DNA of 45,902 nt from IMG/VR virus record IMGVR_UViG_3300031787_000210, positions 1-45,902 of that record. One strand, given 5' to 3'. Source of the stretch: a virus. Positions within the stretch are counted from its first letter, which is position 1, and each line of letters begins with the position of its first letter. This document shows, piece by piece, positions 23,709 through 32,238 of the stretch. The notes under the pieces are model-generated. The model was not told where the DNA came from, made no database searches, and worked only from the letters and a program-made list of their open reading frames with translations. The position numbers and the translations under genes are program-made.

Positions 23709-26245
23709 TTTTTCTTATTTTTTAAACTCTTTAATAATTGTTTCATCTCATTTACCTCTTCAGGCATAGCTACTGAGTGAAGTCGAATTAATGTTTTTAA
23801 TCCTTCAGATATATTGTTTTGTTGTAATGAGGTAGCTAATTGATTTACTCTAGGTACTCTAAATGAAGCATTAGCTGTTACAATATAATGTTTAGCATCA
23901 GGTTGCATAGTGGCAAACCCTATTACTCGGCCACTAGGCATTTGAATAATATAAAATCTACTTTGACCTGCGGCTATTAATCCTGTTACTCTACCAATAG
24001 CATCTATAGAAGCATTTCTTCTAGTATATGGAGTTGTATTTCCTGCTCTTATTCTATTTTTTACACTTGTTGGTAAAGAATTAAATCCTGCTGTTAAACC
24101 AGCATTTTCTATAGTTGTATTAACCGCTGCGTTAGCTTCTCCGGCAGCTGCCGGAGCTGCAGGGGCGGCAGCTTGTCTTGGTCTTCTTTGAGTAGCGGGA
24201 GCTTCAGGAGCAACTGCTCCACCAAGTATTTGTCTTGCTTGAGCTGGTGATATTACTTTATTTAATAATTTACCACTTCTATTTGAAACTATAAAACTTG
24301 ATCTTGGATCAACAGTGTTAACTAATAACACATTATCTCCCATCATTGCTGGTCTAAGAGTACTACCATCCGCCATTGGTGGATTTGATTGTACTATAGT
24401 TCTAGCGTTATCATCGTTTCTTACTGAGGATAAGAGTGATCTAATTTTACCATCTGTGAATTTCTGATTAGTATCTTTATAATATTGAATAATTATAGGC
24501 CATTCTTGATCTTGTATTCTATTAGCATAATCATATCTTGTCCACTCTCCAGATCTTCCATAATCTGTAATTGTGCTAGATGGAATAGTATCTATTGATG
24601 AAGGTATAGTGAATATCGCTTTACCAGCACCAATTTCAGCTTGAGGATTTACAAGTATAACTGCGTTAGCTTGATTTCTAGCTGTTCCAATTCGTTGAGA
24701 ATATGGAGTATTATTTAATATATTAAGGAAAGAGTCTTTATCTATATTAGAAGGAAGATCTTTATCTTGGAAAACTAAATTCACAGCTGATGATTGAAAA
24801 CCTGTATTTTCTGTTTCTCCCTGTAATACATTTTGTACTTCTTCACTATTAAAAGGAATAGATTTTAATTTACCATTTTCTATTTTATAAGAAGAAAATG
24901 AATTTGAATCTAATATAATTTTACCAGCATCAGTATCTTTAATGACAATGGCTGAGTCTGGGTCAGATTGTGCTTTTTCTAAAACTTTACTTACAAAATC
25001 AGCATTCACTACTTCTTTATCTACTAATTTTAAAATAGTAGGTAAAGGCAATTTGTCTAAATCGGGGTATTCTGTTAAATATTTAGCAGTACGAGCATTT
25101 AATTTAATATTTGGGTAATCTCTTTCATTAGTAAATATTCCTATTTTAACATCGCCTTCTTTAAATGTTAACTTAACTATAGCCTCACCATTACTAGTGA
25201 CATATAGTCTTTCATCAATTTTAGTGTCCCATTTATCTAATTTAACTAAAAGTTTTTTAACATCAAATGGTATGTTATTTTGTTCTAATTCCTCTAAGTC
25301 TATTTTTCCTCTTAAATTAGCAGTTATAGATTTCCTATCATTAACTGAGAATTTATCTAAGTTTTTAAGTAAAGTAATAGAACTTATGATGCCCGCATTT
25401 GTAGCTATAAATGCCGCTAATTGTGGATAATCTGGGAGATATTTTTCTATGAATTCATCTACTGATATATCTGAGAAAAGTCTATTATTTTTTCTAACAA
25501 CTAAATATTGCTTTTTCTCACTAAAAGGTAAAGTTTCCCATTTACGTATTGAAATAGGATTTCTTTCATATAATTGAGTTAATTTTTCTTTAGTTGAAAG
25601 AGGAACATACCTCATTAAACTCTTAGCGTTAGGAATATTTCTTAACCAAGGGATATTACTGTTAAGTGTTTCCCAACTCATTTCCCTAGATTCATTAGGA
25701 CTATTATTTCTGTTAGTAAAAACATACTCTCCGTTACTTCTAACTTGAATAGCTACAAAGCTTAAAGGATCACTATCTGGTAAGTTAGCATTTTTTACTA
25801 AATAGAATGAAGGATAGTTTCTGTCAACTGAGTATCTATAGTTACCAAATGATGTTCTAGTAATACACCATGGAACTTCGTCTCTATGTCTTTGACATAA
25901 CTCTTCATTCCCACCACTAAAAATAGTATATCCGTTTTCACTGTATACAACATCTGGTCCTGTTTCTTCTTCAGGAGTTTCTGCTCCTTCAGATTTACCA
26001 GTTATTTTGAGTAGTTTAGCTAAACTATATTTACGTAAATCTTTATCAGTAATTTTTGGAGAGTTCTTTAGCTGATCAAAACGTTTAATGGCAGCTTCAA
26101 GATTAGCATCTGAAATATCAATATTTAAGTCATCAGCTTCTTCTTTGAATTGATCCATCAGACGTTTTATTTCAGCATCTGAGTATTCATTAAGAGGAAA
26201 CAAGTTGCTTACAACATGTACTATGAAAGAGTCTATATTACGCAT
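23705..26245 (-). CDS. Large conserved phage protein with a WC motif domain (846 aa)
   Basis: The longest protein wholly within the window. The N-terminal ~90 residues are helical. Residues ~100-200 hold the pattern VYSENGYTIFSGGNEELCQ, VPWCITRTSFGNYRYSVDR, PSFYLVKN and an SWETLNSNIPWL end, similar to a domain in several phage proteins with a W-C-T/I-x motif; its activity is unknown to me. A long beta-rich middle, an Ala/Pro linker (about 690-715) and a C-terminal domain follow. Possibly an injected or virion enzyme; no catalytic residues can be named. The stop overlaps the tagged 81-aa gene. Confidence 0.6.
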   Translation of the reverse strand: MRNIDSFIVHVVSNLFPLNEYSDAEIKRLMDQFKEEADDLNIDISDANLEAAIKRFDQLKNSPKITDKDLRKYSLAKLLKITGKSEGAETPEEETGPDVVYSENGYTIFSGGNEELCQRHRDEVPWCITRTSFGNYRYSVDRNYPSFYLVKNANLPDSDPLSFVAIQVRSNGEYVFTNRNNSPNESREMSWETLNSNIPWLRNIPNAKSLMRYVPLSTKEKLTQLYERNPISIRKWETLPFSEKKQYLVVRKNNRLFSDISVDEFIEKYLPDYPQLAAFIATNAGIISSITLLKNLDKFSVNDRKSITANLRGKIDLEELEQNNIPFDVKKLLVKLDKWDTKIDERLYVTSNGEAIVKLTFKEGDVKIGIFTNERDYPNIKLNARTAKYLTEYPDLDKLPLPTILKLVDKEVVNADFVSKVLEKAQSDPDSAIVIKDTDAGKIILDSNSFSSYKIENGKLKSIPFNSEEVQNVLQGETENTGFQSSAVNLVFQDKDLPSNIDKDSFLNILNNTPYSQRIGTARNQANAVILVNPQAEIGAGKAIFTIPSSIDTIPSSTITDYGRSGEWTRYDYANRIQDQEWPIIIQYYKDTNQKFTDGKIRSLLSSVRNDDNARTIVQSNPPMADGSTLRPAMMGDNVLLVNTVDPRSSFIVSNRSGKLLNKVISPAQARQILGGAVAPEAPATQRRPRQAAAPAAPAAAGEANAAVNTTIENAGLTAGFNSLPTSVKNRIRAGNTTPYTRRNASIDAIGRVTGLIAAGQSRFYIIQMPSGRVIGFATMQPDAKHYIVTANASFRVPRVNQLATSLQQNNISEGLKTLIRLHSVAMPEEVNEMKQLLKSLKNKKK

Positions 26246-26250
26246 CTAAT

Positions 26251-26260
26251 ATAAATATAT
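26251..26260 (-). promoter_or_regulatory. Late-promoter-like motif before the 846-aa gene
   Basis: TATATTTATA on the minus strand, only 6 nt before the ATG. Transcription from it would give a nearly leaderless mRNA. Confidence 0.4.
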
Positions 26261-26530
26261 TTATCCTTTAGGCAAAAACCAATTTGAGCACCATTTTGAA
26301 GGATCCTTAATTTGATTACCTTCATCATCTACTAATTCAGCTGTACCTTTATATGCTTGGTACTGTTCATTAGAACACATATGTTTACCATCTTCTACAT
26401 AGTAGTATTTACATACATGGCATCCAAAGCCTATTGGAGAAAACATATAAGGAGGATATTCTCCCTCCCCATTCTCTTCTAATCTATTATTTTTGAGTGT
26501 CCACTCAGTTATATTGAATTCTTTACTCAT
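26261..26530 (-). CDS. Small four-cysteine (HiPIP- or rubredoxin-like) protein (89 aa)
   Basis: Cys37-x2-Cys40, Cys52 and WCSNW (Cys81) form a C-x2-C...C...C pattern followed by a Trp-rich end (WCSNWFLP). This resembles high-potential iron-sulfur proteins and small zinc-ribbon proteins, and I cannot choose between them from sequence alone. The leader is short and no membrane segment is present. It overlaps the neighbouring gene by four bases. A metal centre is likely; its role is unknown. Confidence 0.5.
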   Translation of the reverse strand: MSKEFNITEWTLKNNRLEENGEGEYPPYMFSPIGFGCHVCKYYYVEDGKHMCSNEQYQAYKGTAELVDDEGNQIKDPSKWCSNWFLPKG

Positions 26531-26847
26531 TTTTTATTTTGTATTAGTAATTCACCTAAAACTTCTAAACGACCTACTTCTCTTTGGAATTCAGTCTGAG
26601 TCATATTTAGGGAGATTTTCTTATATGTTTCTTCGTATTCTTTTTTAGTTTTATCTAAATCTAATTTACCCTCAGCAGCTTTTTTATAGTATGGTAGTTT
26701 AACTTTAAAGTGTGTGTAAGTTAACATAGCTAAACCACCTTTTTCTTTAGCGTTGTTTGCTATCTTTTCAGCGCCTTTACCTCGGGTAATAGCAAAATCT
26801 TCAAATGCTTCTTTTGCTTCTTTTAATAATTCAAGTAATTTAATCAT
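26527..26847 (-). CDS. Small tagged helical protein (106 aa)
   Basis: I start at the ATG at 26847, which overlaps the upstream TGA as ATGA, rather than at 26862. This start gives the leader MIKLLELLKE10/A, matching the T4 capsid-targeting pattern (Glu at residue 10, then Ala). The rest is Lys-rich and helical (FEDFAITRGKGAEKIANNAK; EYEETYKKISLNMTQTEFQR). It is a good candidate for a small internal head protein. The longer start would add five residues and move Glu to position 15. Confidence 0.6.
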   Translation of the reverse strand: MIKLLELLKEAKEAFEDFAITRGKGAEKIANNAKEKGGLAMLTYTHFKVKLPYYKKAAEGKLDLDKTKKEYEETYKKISLNMTQTEFQREVGRLEVLGELLIQNKK

Positions 26848-27311
26848 TTTGTTTTTCCCCATTTTTTACCTTTACCAGGTTGTTTACATTGAGAGGGTGT
26901 AGGACGACATGATGGATATTTGGCACGTTTTTCACCTTTTTTTCTACCACATGATTTACATTTTGTTTTACCGTCTACTTTACGACAGGTATTACAATCA
27001 ACCCATCCACCTTCTTTACCTGATGGGCCTTGGCGTTTAAACCACTTATGAAGTGATTCGTCCTCTTGAATTATTTTTTTGATAATTTCTCTTAACTCAG
27101 AATAACCTGAACCATATGGAGCAGCTTTACCAGATTGTGGATCATTTGTTTCTTTAATACCTTTCCAAATTTTACCTTGGCGGCATCTAACAACAGCTCC
27201 AGACTTATAAGCAGACGGTTTATCAAATTTACGATCTGCGATACGTAAACATCTATCCCGTTTTGTCTTTTCTTCTAAAAGAACTTGTCTTATTAAGTCG
27301 TCTAGATTCAT
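26844..27311 (-). CDS. Tagged DUF5872-like Cys-rich protein (155 aa)
   Basis: The N-terminal leader LDDLIRQVLLEE ends with hydrophobic-x-Glu (E13/E14). After it, CLRIADRKFDKPSAYKSGAV appears in many large-phage proteins. The C-terminal LHKWFKRQGPSGKEGGWVDC, KYPSCRPTPSQC and GKGKKWGKT resemble the DUF5872 family; it is Cys-rich and basic, with C-x2-C pairs (CNTC, CKSC). Metal and nucleic-acid binding are plausible. There is an extra internal amphipathic helix (SELREIIKKIIQED) like the leaders. It ends with TGA. Confidence 0.6.
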   Translation of the reverse strand: MNLDDLIRQVLLEEKTKRDRCLRIADRKFDKPSAYKSGAVVRCRQGKIWKGIKETNDPQSGKAAPYGSGYSELREIIKKIIQEDESLHKWFKRQGPSGKEGGWVDCNTCRKVDGKTKCKSCGRKKGEKRAKYPSCRPTPSQCKQPGKGKKWGKTK

Positions 27312-27913
27312 TATTTAATATCGGCTGATTCTAATAAAGTATAAGAAAACTTATTTCCATGAATGGCAGATGCTTTTTTACAAATAGCCATAAACTCATT
27401 AAAATCTTTAACACGCTTAAATACTTGACATCCTTCAGACCAATTCTCAACAAACTGAGATTCTGTAGTTGGATTTGATCTATGAATGTTAATTCCAAAC
27501 ATACCTTCTTGAACTTCAGTTTCATTAAAGGTCATGTCTTTATTTTTATCACGATACACTTTTACATTGCCTAAACGCTGACAAAGTGCTTCATATTTTC
27601 CCTGATGTAAATCAACTTTCCATACACCTCTATATTGGCCAGGAACTAGTCTTGCTACACCGTTTGGATTTTTAAATTCCTTAACAGCTTTAGTACCAGG
27701 ATCTGTTGTACAAGCCCAAACGTGAGATTTCCAAACTCCGTTTTCTTTGTATGAAATGGTCATCCAGTCATCAAATACATTTGTGACTTTTTTACCAGTT
27801 GATGAGTTGCGGATGCCAATAATGTTAACATCAAATCCTTTGTTTGATGCATCTTCAAACCATGCGTATCCTTTTGCTTTAATAGCTGCTTCAATCTGTT
27901 CTCTTGTGTACAT
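27311..27913 (-). CDS. L,D-transpeptidase-like (YkuD-type) protein, possible cell-wall enzyme (200 aa)
   Basis: The C-terminal half has His144 in FGINIHRSN, then 14 residues, then S159-E-G-C162, matching the catalytic pattern H-x14-17-(S/T)-x-G-C of L,D-transpeptidase/YkuD folds. The rest (FDDWMTISYKENG, VPGQYRGVW) is beta-rich, as expected. No signal peptide is visible. It might remodel or cleave peptidoglycan, be a virion lysin, or be a related enzyme that cuts other bonds. The ATG has a weak purine-rich leader (AGGAA). No holin-like gene is adjacent. Confidence 0.5.
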   Translation of the reverse strand: MYTREQIEAAIKAKGYAWFEDASNKGFDVNIIGIRNSSTGKKVTNVFDDWMTISYKENGVWKSHVWACTTDPGTKAVKEFKNPNGVARLVPGQYRGVWKVDLHQGKYEALCQRLGNVKVYRDKNKDMTFNETEVQEGMFGINIHRSNPTTESQFVENWSEGCQVFKRVKDFNEFMAICKKASAIHGNKFSYTLLESADIK

Positions 27914-27915
27914 AA

Positions 27916-28293
27916 TTATATTCCTATATTTATCATTTGTGGGTTTTCAACTTTAAATTTAACAACACCTTTAATGTCATTAATATTTTTAATTACTTGT
28001 TTAATAGTATCTAAATCAAATTTACCAAATTTTAAGTATGGATAAGGATCTATTTTAACTGTTACTCTATCATAAGAATAATTTTCTTTAGGTATACGAG
28101 GAGTATATTCTTTAGCATCAATAGTAGTAATACCAGTTATAGATCTGATATCGGATAATACTTCTTTCTGCCATTTAATATCATTGTTAGTAACTAATAA
28201 ACCTTCAATTTTATAAAGTTTAGAAGCAGAATCTTCACGTAAAGTATTACGTATTTCATTCTTAATGATATTTTCTAATGTTGAACGCTTCAT
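27916..28293 (-). CDS. Small tagged protein (125 aa)
   Basis: Start chosen at the ATG at 28293, which overlaps the upstream TAA (TAATG), not at the GTG four codons earlier. The leader then reads KRSTLENIIKNEIRNTLRE20/D, with Glu at exactly residue 20 as in three other proteins. The rest is a small alpha/beta domain (YKIEGLLVTNNDIKWQKEVL; KIDPYPYLKFG) that may be ferredoxin-like. Function unknown. Confidence 0.6.
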   Translation of the reverse strand: MKRSTLENIIKNEIRNTLREDSASKLYKIEGLLVTNNDIKWQKEVLSDIRSITGITTIDAKEYTPRIPKENYSYDRVTVKIDPYPYLKFGKFDLDTIKQVIKNINDIKGVVKFKVENPQMINIGI

Positions 28294-28658
28294 TAGTTTA
28301 AACACTTAAGTTTATATAAAGTAGAATTAATCAATGCTACCATTTCATCTACTTGATTATCTAAATATGAATCAGTGATATCCTGGCGTAAAGTATTCAC
28401 AGTCATACATAATGCTTCAAAGTACTGAATTACTTGTTGTTTGTTAGTGTAATTCATAAGACTGAAGCTTACATAGTTATTGATAATACCATATTTACCT
28501 TGATAACTTTCTACAAATCCATCTACTAGATCTACAATTCCATCATAGTAATCATTCAATGCTTTATGCTCAGCAAATGAAGTAGTTTGTAAGTGAAACA
28601 CATGAGCTTGTGTTCTTGAGTGCATCAAATAAGATGCTAATTTTGAGCAGTTTTCCAT
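28293..28658 (-). CDS. Ferritin/Dps-like DUF5856-type protein (121 aa)
   Basis: The pattern FHLQTTSFAEHKALNDYYDGI with DLVDGFVESYQG resembles small helical phage proteins of the DUF5856 type, related in plan to Dps/ferritin-like proteins (paired His and Glu residues that could bind a metal). The length is that of one four-helix unit. It could bind iron or DNA, or be a small structural protein. It precedes a tagged gene with a TAATG overlap. Confidence 0.55.
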   Translation of the reverse strand: MENCSKLASYLMHSRTQAHVFHLQTTSFAEHKALNDYYDGIVDLVDGFVESYQGKYGIINNYVSFSLMNYTNKQQVIQYFEALCMTVNTLRQDITDSYLDNQVDEMVALINSTLYKLKCLN

Positions 28659-28687
28659 ATTACCAATATCCTGAGAATGTTGTATTT

Positions 28688-28951
28688 TTATTTAAGACCT
28701 CTTTTATCCATTTCAATTTTAACTAATCTTTGTTGGAAATTAAGAGGAGTTCCTGGGATTCCTTTATTATCTTTACTCCATAGTATTAATGTATCATTCG
28801 GGAGAGTTTTAATTTGGGCAGCCATTTCTTTAGGAGTCCATGATTCTCCTGCCCATCCCGCTTTACGAAGAAGTTTTTGTAAGAGTGATGCCTCATTTAA
28901 TGCATTTTGTATTTCTTCCTTAATGATTTGTTTTAGTTCTGATTTTTTCAT
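28688..28951 (-). CDS. Small tagged protein (87 aa)
   Basis: The leader SELKQIIKEEIQNALNE20/A is the clearest E20-class tag. It is followed by a small domain (LLQKLLRKAGWAGESWTPKE; TLILWSKDNKGIPGTPLNFQ). I recognise no enzyme motif. It lies 13 bases before the GIY-YIG nuclease gene in gene order on the map, and directly after it in transcription. It may be an internal head protein. Confidence 0.55.
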   Translation of the reverse strand: MKKSELKQIIKEEIQNALNEASLLQKLLRKAGWAGESWTPKEMAAQIKTLPNDTLILWSKDNKGIPGTPLNFQQRLVKIEMDKRGLK

Positions 28952-28964
28952 AATTTATAATTTA

Positions 28965-29591
28965 TTATACATATTGTGCTCTATATTGTTTATTTTTAAT
29001 AGTTTGAGCCTTTCCAATAAGCTGACATCTTACTGTTTCTGGGTTGATTTGTAAGTCAAGAGCTAAATCATGGTAACTAGGGTATGTTTTAACATATTCA
29101 CCTGATGTTTTATATAAAGCTACAGGGTTGCCTTTTCCTTTATTAGGGCTTACTCTACCCTTATGAGCTTTAGATACATTAGGTTTAGGACCATCAGGTT
29201 TACCTTTTTTAGATGTTGTTGAACCTGTTTTGGCTTTAGATATTTTTTCGCAAGTTTCTTTTGAGAATTTACGTCCTGTTAGTTTTTCACTAACTGTCTT
29301 TTTAGTTTCTTCTTTATGAAGATTATTTCCTCTAGCATCATTAGTCATATTATAAAACATTGAATTTCCAGCTGCGTTAAATTTTGTCAAATAATATGTT
29401 TCCATAACTCGAGCATCTCCCTCACCTTCCCATAATATTTCTCTAGTGAAATTTTCTTTACCATGTTTTTTTAAAGCATTTTTTAATGCTTTTCCACTAC
29501 CATAATAGTTTTCATCAACTTGAGTCTTTCTAGAAGATCCAATATATTTTTTATTGTTGATGACATTAGTTATAAGATAAACATAAGCCAT
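28965..29591 (-). CDS. GIY-YIG homing-type endonuclease with NUMOD3-like repeats (208 aa)
   Basis: The N-terminal nuclease domain has VYLITNVINNKKYIGSS (the GIY-YIG motif in variant form VYL...YIG), an Arg in the REILWEG segment, and a Glu in METYYLTKF. NUMOD3-like basic repeats (KKTVSEKLTGRKFSKETCEK, SKAHKGRVSPNKGKG) and a DNA-binding C-terminal helix-turn-helix (LALDLQINPETVRCQLIG) follow. This is the plan of free-standing SegB-type homing endonucleases, so it is probably a selfish mobile gene. It has a strong Shine-Dalgarno (TTGGAGGGAAT before ATG), unlike its neighbours. No intron is visible next to it. Confidence 0.85.
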   Translation of the reverse strand: MAYVYLITNVINNKKYIGSSRKTQVDENYYGSGKALKNALKKHGKENFTREILWEGEGDARVMETYYLTKFNAAGNSMFYNMTNDARGNNLHKEETKKTVSEKLTGRKFSKETCEKISKAKTGSTTSKKGKPDGPKPNVSKAHKGRVSPNKGKGNPVALYKTSGEYVKTYPSYHDLALDLQINPETVRCQLIGKAQTIKNKQYRAQYV

Positions 29592-29607
29592 ATTCCCTCC
29601 AATTTAT

Positions 29608-29617
29608 TATAAATATT
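29608..29617 (-). promoter_or_regulatory. Late-promoter-like motif before the GIY-YIG gene
   Basis: AATATTTATAATAAATT on the minus strand, 17 nt before the ATG and about 10 nt before a strong Shine-Dalgarno. Confidence 0.5.
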
Positions 29618-29633
29618 GGGGGTGTAGCTTCCC

Positions 29634-30521
29634 TTACCAATACCCTGTGTAAGTGGTTTTGAACCCTAGTAGCTTAGCCATACGGGGCAATCTACAACTC
29701 CAGTATGATGCTTTAGTTTTGTCTTTCTTTTGAGGGCAGTTATGACGTTTAGAGAAAGCTTGGCGTGCTTTAGGATTGTTAAGTTTTGCTCTTAATCCTC
29801 CACCAGCCATTCCAAAGCTTACTTTTTTAATACGTTTTGATTTTGGGTCACGTACATATACGTAAAATTTCTTAGAACCACCACGTTTAGGTTTATTTAA
29901 AGCAGGTGTTTTCTTTTTGTCATCTTCATTAAGTCTCTTTTGAAGAATTGAAATATATTTATTATATACTCCATAATTTCTTAATAAACGAGATACGTTA
30001 TCAAGATTTCCATCAAAAATAGATTGTTCTAGTTCAAAATAAAGATCCATTAATTTCCCAGAATTCATTTTAGCTAATTCTGAGTCTGCTTTAATTTGAT
30101 CTAATAAATCACTATATGGAAGTATAGGTTTGTCTACTTCTTCTAACATAGGTAAATCTAAAGGTACTTTTTGTCCTTCATACATTCCATATTCACCTAA
30201 ATTAGTTTCAAGTAAAATTTCTTTATCAAAATCATTTACATGAATTGCATTACGAGAAAACAAGTAACGTGCTTCAGCCCACATGTCTAAAAATGCTTCA
30301 GATCCATATCTAAACATATTTTCAGTGATAGGCAATTTATTCTCAACATGGTATTTCATATTCTCAGTCATAACAACTTTAGTGTTAAGACTTTCGTTAA
30401 GTACAGGACCTGGATTGCCTACATTCTCACAAGAATGGCAACCGCAGTTGCATGATTCTTTTTTAGGAGGTGTAGAAAGTGCTTCTTGTATTAAACGTTT
30501 TATGAGACTAGCTTGTTCCAT
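29634..30521 (-). CDS. Tagged protein with Cys cluster and basic C-terminal phage domain (295 aa)
   Basis: The leader SLIKRLIQE13/A ends in I-x-Glu. A Cys cluster ESCNCGCHSC (about 22-31) follows at once and could bind metal. The middle is acidic and helical. The C-terminal ~80 residues are basic (KKFYVYVRDPKSKRIKKVSF, RAKLNNPKARQAFSKRHNCP, YWSCRLPRMAKLLGF), a domain that I have seen in many large-phage proteins and that may bind nucleic acid. A close promoter-like motif (4 nt) precedes the ATG. Function unknown; an internal head protein is plausible. Confidence 0.6.
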   Translation of the reverse strand: MEQASLIKRLIQEALSTPPKKESCNCGCHSCENVGNPGPVLNESLNTKVVMTENMKYHVENKLPITENMFRYGSEAFLDMWAEARYLFSRNAIHVNDFDKEILLETNLGEYGMYEGQKVPLDLPMLEEVDKPILPYSDLLDQIKADSELAKMNSGKLMDLYFELEQSIFDGNLDNVSRLLRNYGVYNKYISILQKRLNEDDKKKTPALNKPKRGGSKKFYVYVRDPKSKRIKKVSFGMAGGGLRAKLNNPKARQAFSKRHNCPQKKDKTKASYWSCRLPRMAKLLGFKTTYTGYW

Positions 30522-30524
30522 GGT

Positions 30525-30534
30525 TATAAATATT
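30525..30534 (-). promoter_or_regulatory. Late-promoter-like motif before the Cys-cluster gene
   Basis: AATATTTATA on the minus strand, 4 nt before the ATG and overlapping the stop of the upstream gene. Confidence 0.4.
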
Positions 30535-31750
30535 ACTTACTTGTTTTTATTTTAAGAGCTAATGGCAAAACATATCCTGAAGTATTTCTAAATTCTATAT
30601 AGCAATTTACTTCTCCAAATAAATCACTTTTTAAAGGTAATTTTACTGTTAAAGCTTTAGTATTAGAATTTGGGTATTTTATTTGAGCAGAGGATATATT
30701 TCCTATAGCTTTATAAGCATCATCTATTGTTAATAAAGGTTTAATATCTATACTACCATTTTTGATTTCTTTAACATAATAGTATCCATAACCAAATCCT
30801 GAGGCTAATAAGTTTTGGAGAACTTTAGGTTCACTTATATTAGTAGATTCATAACTGTTAGGTATTTCTCCTTCACCAGCAATATATTCATTTAGCCCTT
30901 TGGCTACTTTTTCAGGATCTATATTAAAAATTTCAAAGATATTCTTTATAATTTCATTTCTATCAAATTTAGACGGATCATAAACTACATTTTTATTTTC
31001 ATCAAATACTATAAAAGGAACATTTCCTCCATTATAGAAAACATGACCTGTTATATTTTTTAATGATATGTAATATTCTTTACCCTTTGTTTTAATAGTA
31101 ACATCAGCTATTTTAGGACCTATATTTTCAGGTTTATCAACATTAAGAGATCGTTTTGTATCAGCTGTACCAGTAAAATCAATATCTTCTTGAGTTAAAT
31201 TTTCTGGGTTTATATTTAATGTTTGGTATAATTTTTTAATATTGGAATCTTCAATGTCATCTAATGGTAATCCAGCTGATGATTTTAATTTATCAATAAA
31301 GTTTTGTTCGTATTTTTCTCCTTCGTTAGCTCCTCCAGATAGTATTATTCTGACATCTCCATCTTCAGTTGTGAATTCATACATATTATATTTAGAACTA
31401 CCTAATGGTTTTACATTAGGACCTTCATTAGGAGCATGTACTGTTACTTTAACTCCAGGAAATACTTGATTTAATAGGTTTAAGAAATCTTCTTTAGATA
31501 TTTTATCTAGATTACCTAATCTATTTTTTTTAGATTGTAATTTAAAATTATATTGTTTTCCTTCAGGAGAATTAATTATTTTTTCTATTGCTTTAGCTGA
31601 ACTATTCATAATAGAATTTTCATTTAGATTTATACCTAACCCTTCTAATAAATCAGCTAAAAGATTGATATCCTGTTCATTATTCATGTCAGGATATCCT
31701 TTTGGAAATTTATAAGCAAATTTTTTAAAAAATAAATCTAAAACGTCCAT
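30533..31750 (-). CDS. Conserved phage protein (405 aa), unknown function
   Basis: The N-terminus FFKKFAYKFPKGYPDMNNEQDINL is a motif that I associate with a family of large phage proteins. The rest is alpha/beta with an ADVTIKTKGKEYYISLKNITG stretch whose D...(E)xK spacing (DVTIKTKG...) resembles a weak PD-(D/E)XK nuclease core, although I cannot confirm that. It overlaps the upstream gene at the stop-start junction and is the last of a four-gene block (33160 to 30533). Confidence 0.55.
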   Translation of the reverse strand: MDVLDLFFKKFAYKFPKGYPDMNNEQDINLLADLLEGLGINLNENSIMNSSAKAIEKIINSPEGKQYNFKLQSKKNRLGNLDKISKEDFLNLLNQVFPGVKVTVHAPNEGPNVKPLGSSKYNMYEFTTEDGDVRIILSGGANEGEKYEQNFIDKLKSSAGLPLDDIEDSNIKKLYQTLNINPENLTQEDIDFTGTADTKRSLNVDKPENIGPKIADVTIKTKGKEYYISLKNITGHVFYNGGNVPFIVFDENKNVVYDPSKFDRNEIIKNIFEIFNIDPEKVAKGLNEYIAGEGEIPNSYESTNISEPKVLQNLLASGFGYGYYYVKEIKNGSIDIKPLLTIDDAYKAIGNISSAQIKYPNSNTKALTVKLPLKSDLFGEVNCYIEFRNTSGYVLPLALKIKTSK

Positions 31751-32238
31751 TATGTTGTAGGTGTTTCTTCAGTCGGTGCTTCTTCAGCTGGGGCTTCAGG
31801 TGCAGGAGTTTCTATTGATGTTTCACTCTTTTCTGGTGAAGGTTTAGCTCCATATGTTAATATTCTAGCTATTGCTTCTATACAATTTTGTTCTTCACTT
31901 AAATTAAGTAAATAATATTTTTTACCTTCTACTTTAGCAATCCATGATCTATCAGTGTATATTAAATAAAATGGTTGATCATTTGCTAAAATAATACGAA
32001 ATGTAGTAGGACGAGGAGCAACCCATTCAATATCTTTAATAAACAAATCATACTGATCTGTTAATAATTTAATAATGGTTTCTTTAAGAGTAGGAAATTT
32101 AGCAAGTACAGGAAATCTAGTAGTATCTAAAGACACAGTAGTAGGTGGGTTGTCAAGGTCAATTTTTGGTGACTTGACTTGAGCATATACCTGTTTAACT
32201 AAACTTTTTATTTTGCCTGCTAATTCGTCTTTAGTCAT
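31750..32238 (-). CDS. Conserved phage protein (162 aa)
   Basis: An alpha/beta domain with the pattern FIKDIEWVAPRPTTFRIILAN, FYLIYTDRSWIAKVEGKKYY and an acidic Pro/Glu tail (about 135-162). I recall similar small proteins in marine T4-like phages, with no known function. It starts directly at the stop of the preceding gene. No tag is apparent at the N-terminus. Confidence 0.55.
   Translation of the reverse strand: MTKDELAGKIKSLVKQVYAQVKSPKIDLDNPPTTVSLDTTRFPVLAKFPTLKETIIKLLTDQYDLFIKDIEWVAPRPTTFRIILANDQPFYLIYTDRSWIAKVEGKKYYLLNLSEEQNCIEAIARILTYGAKPSPEKSETSIETPAPEAPAEEAPTEETPTT

Noticed and set aside
26848-26862. Upstream ATG for the 106-aa tagged gene.
   Set aside because: The ATG at 26847 overlaps the stop of the preceding gene as ATGA, a usual coupling in this genome, and yields the E10 leader.
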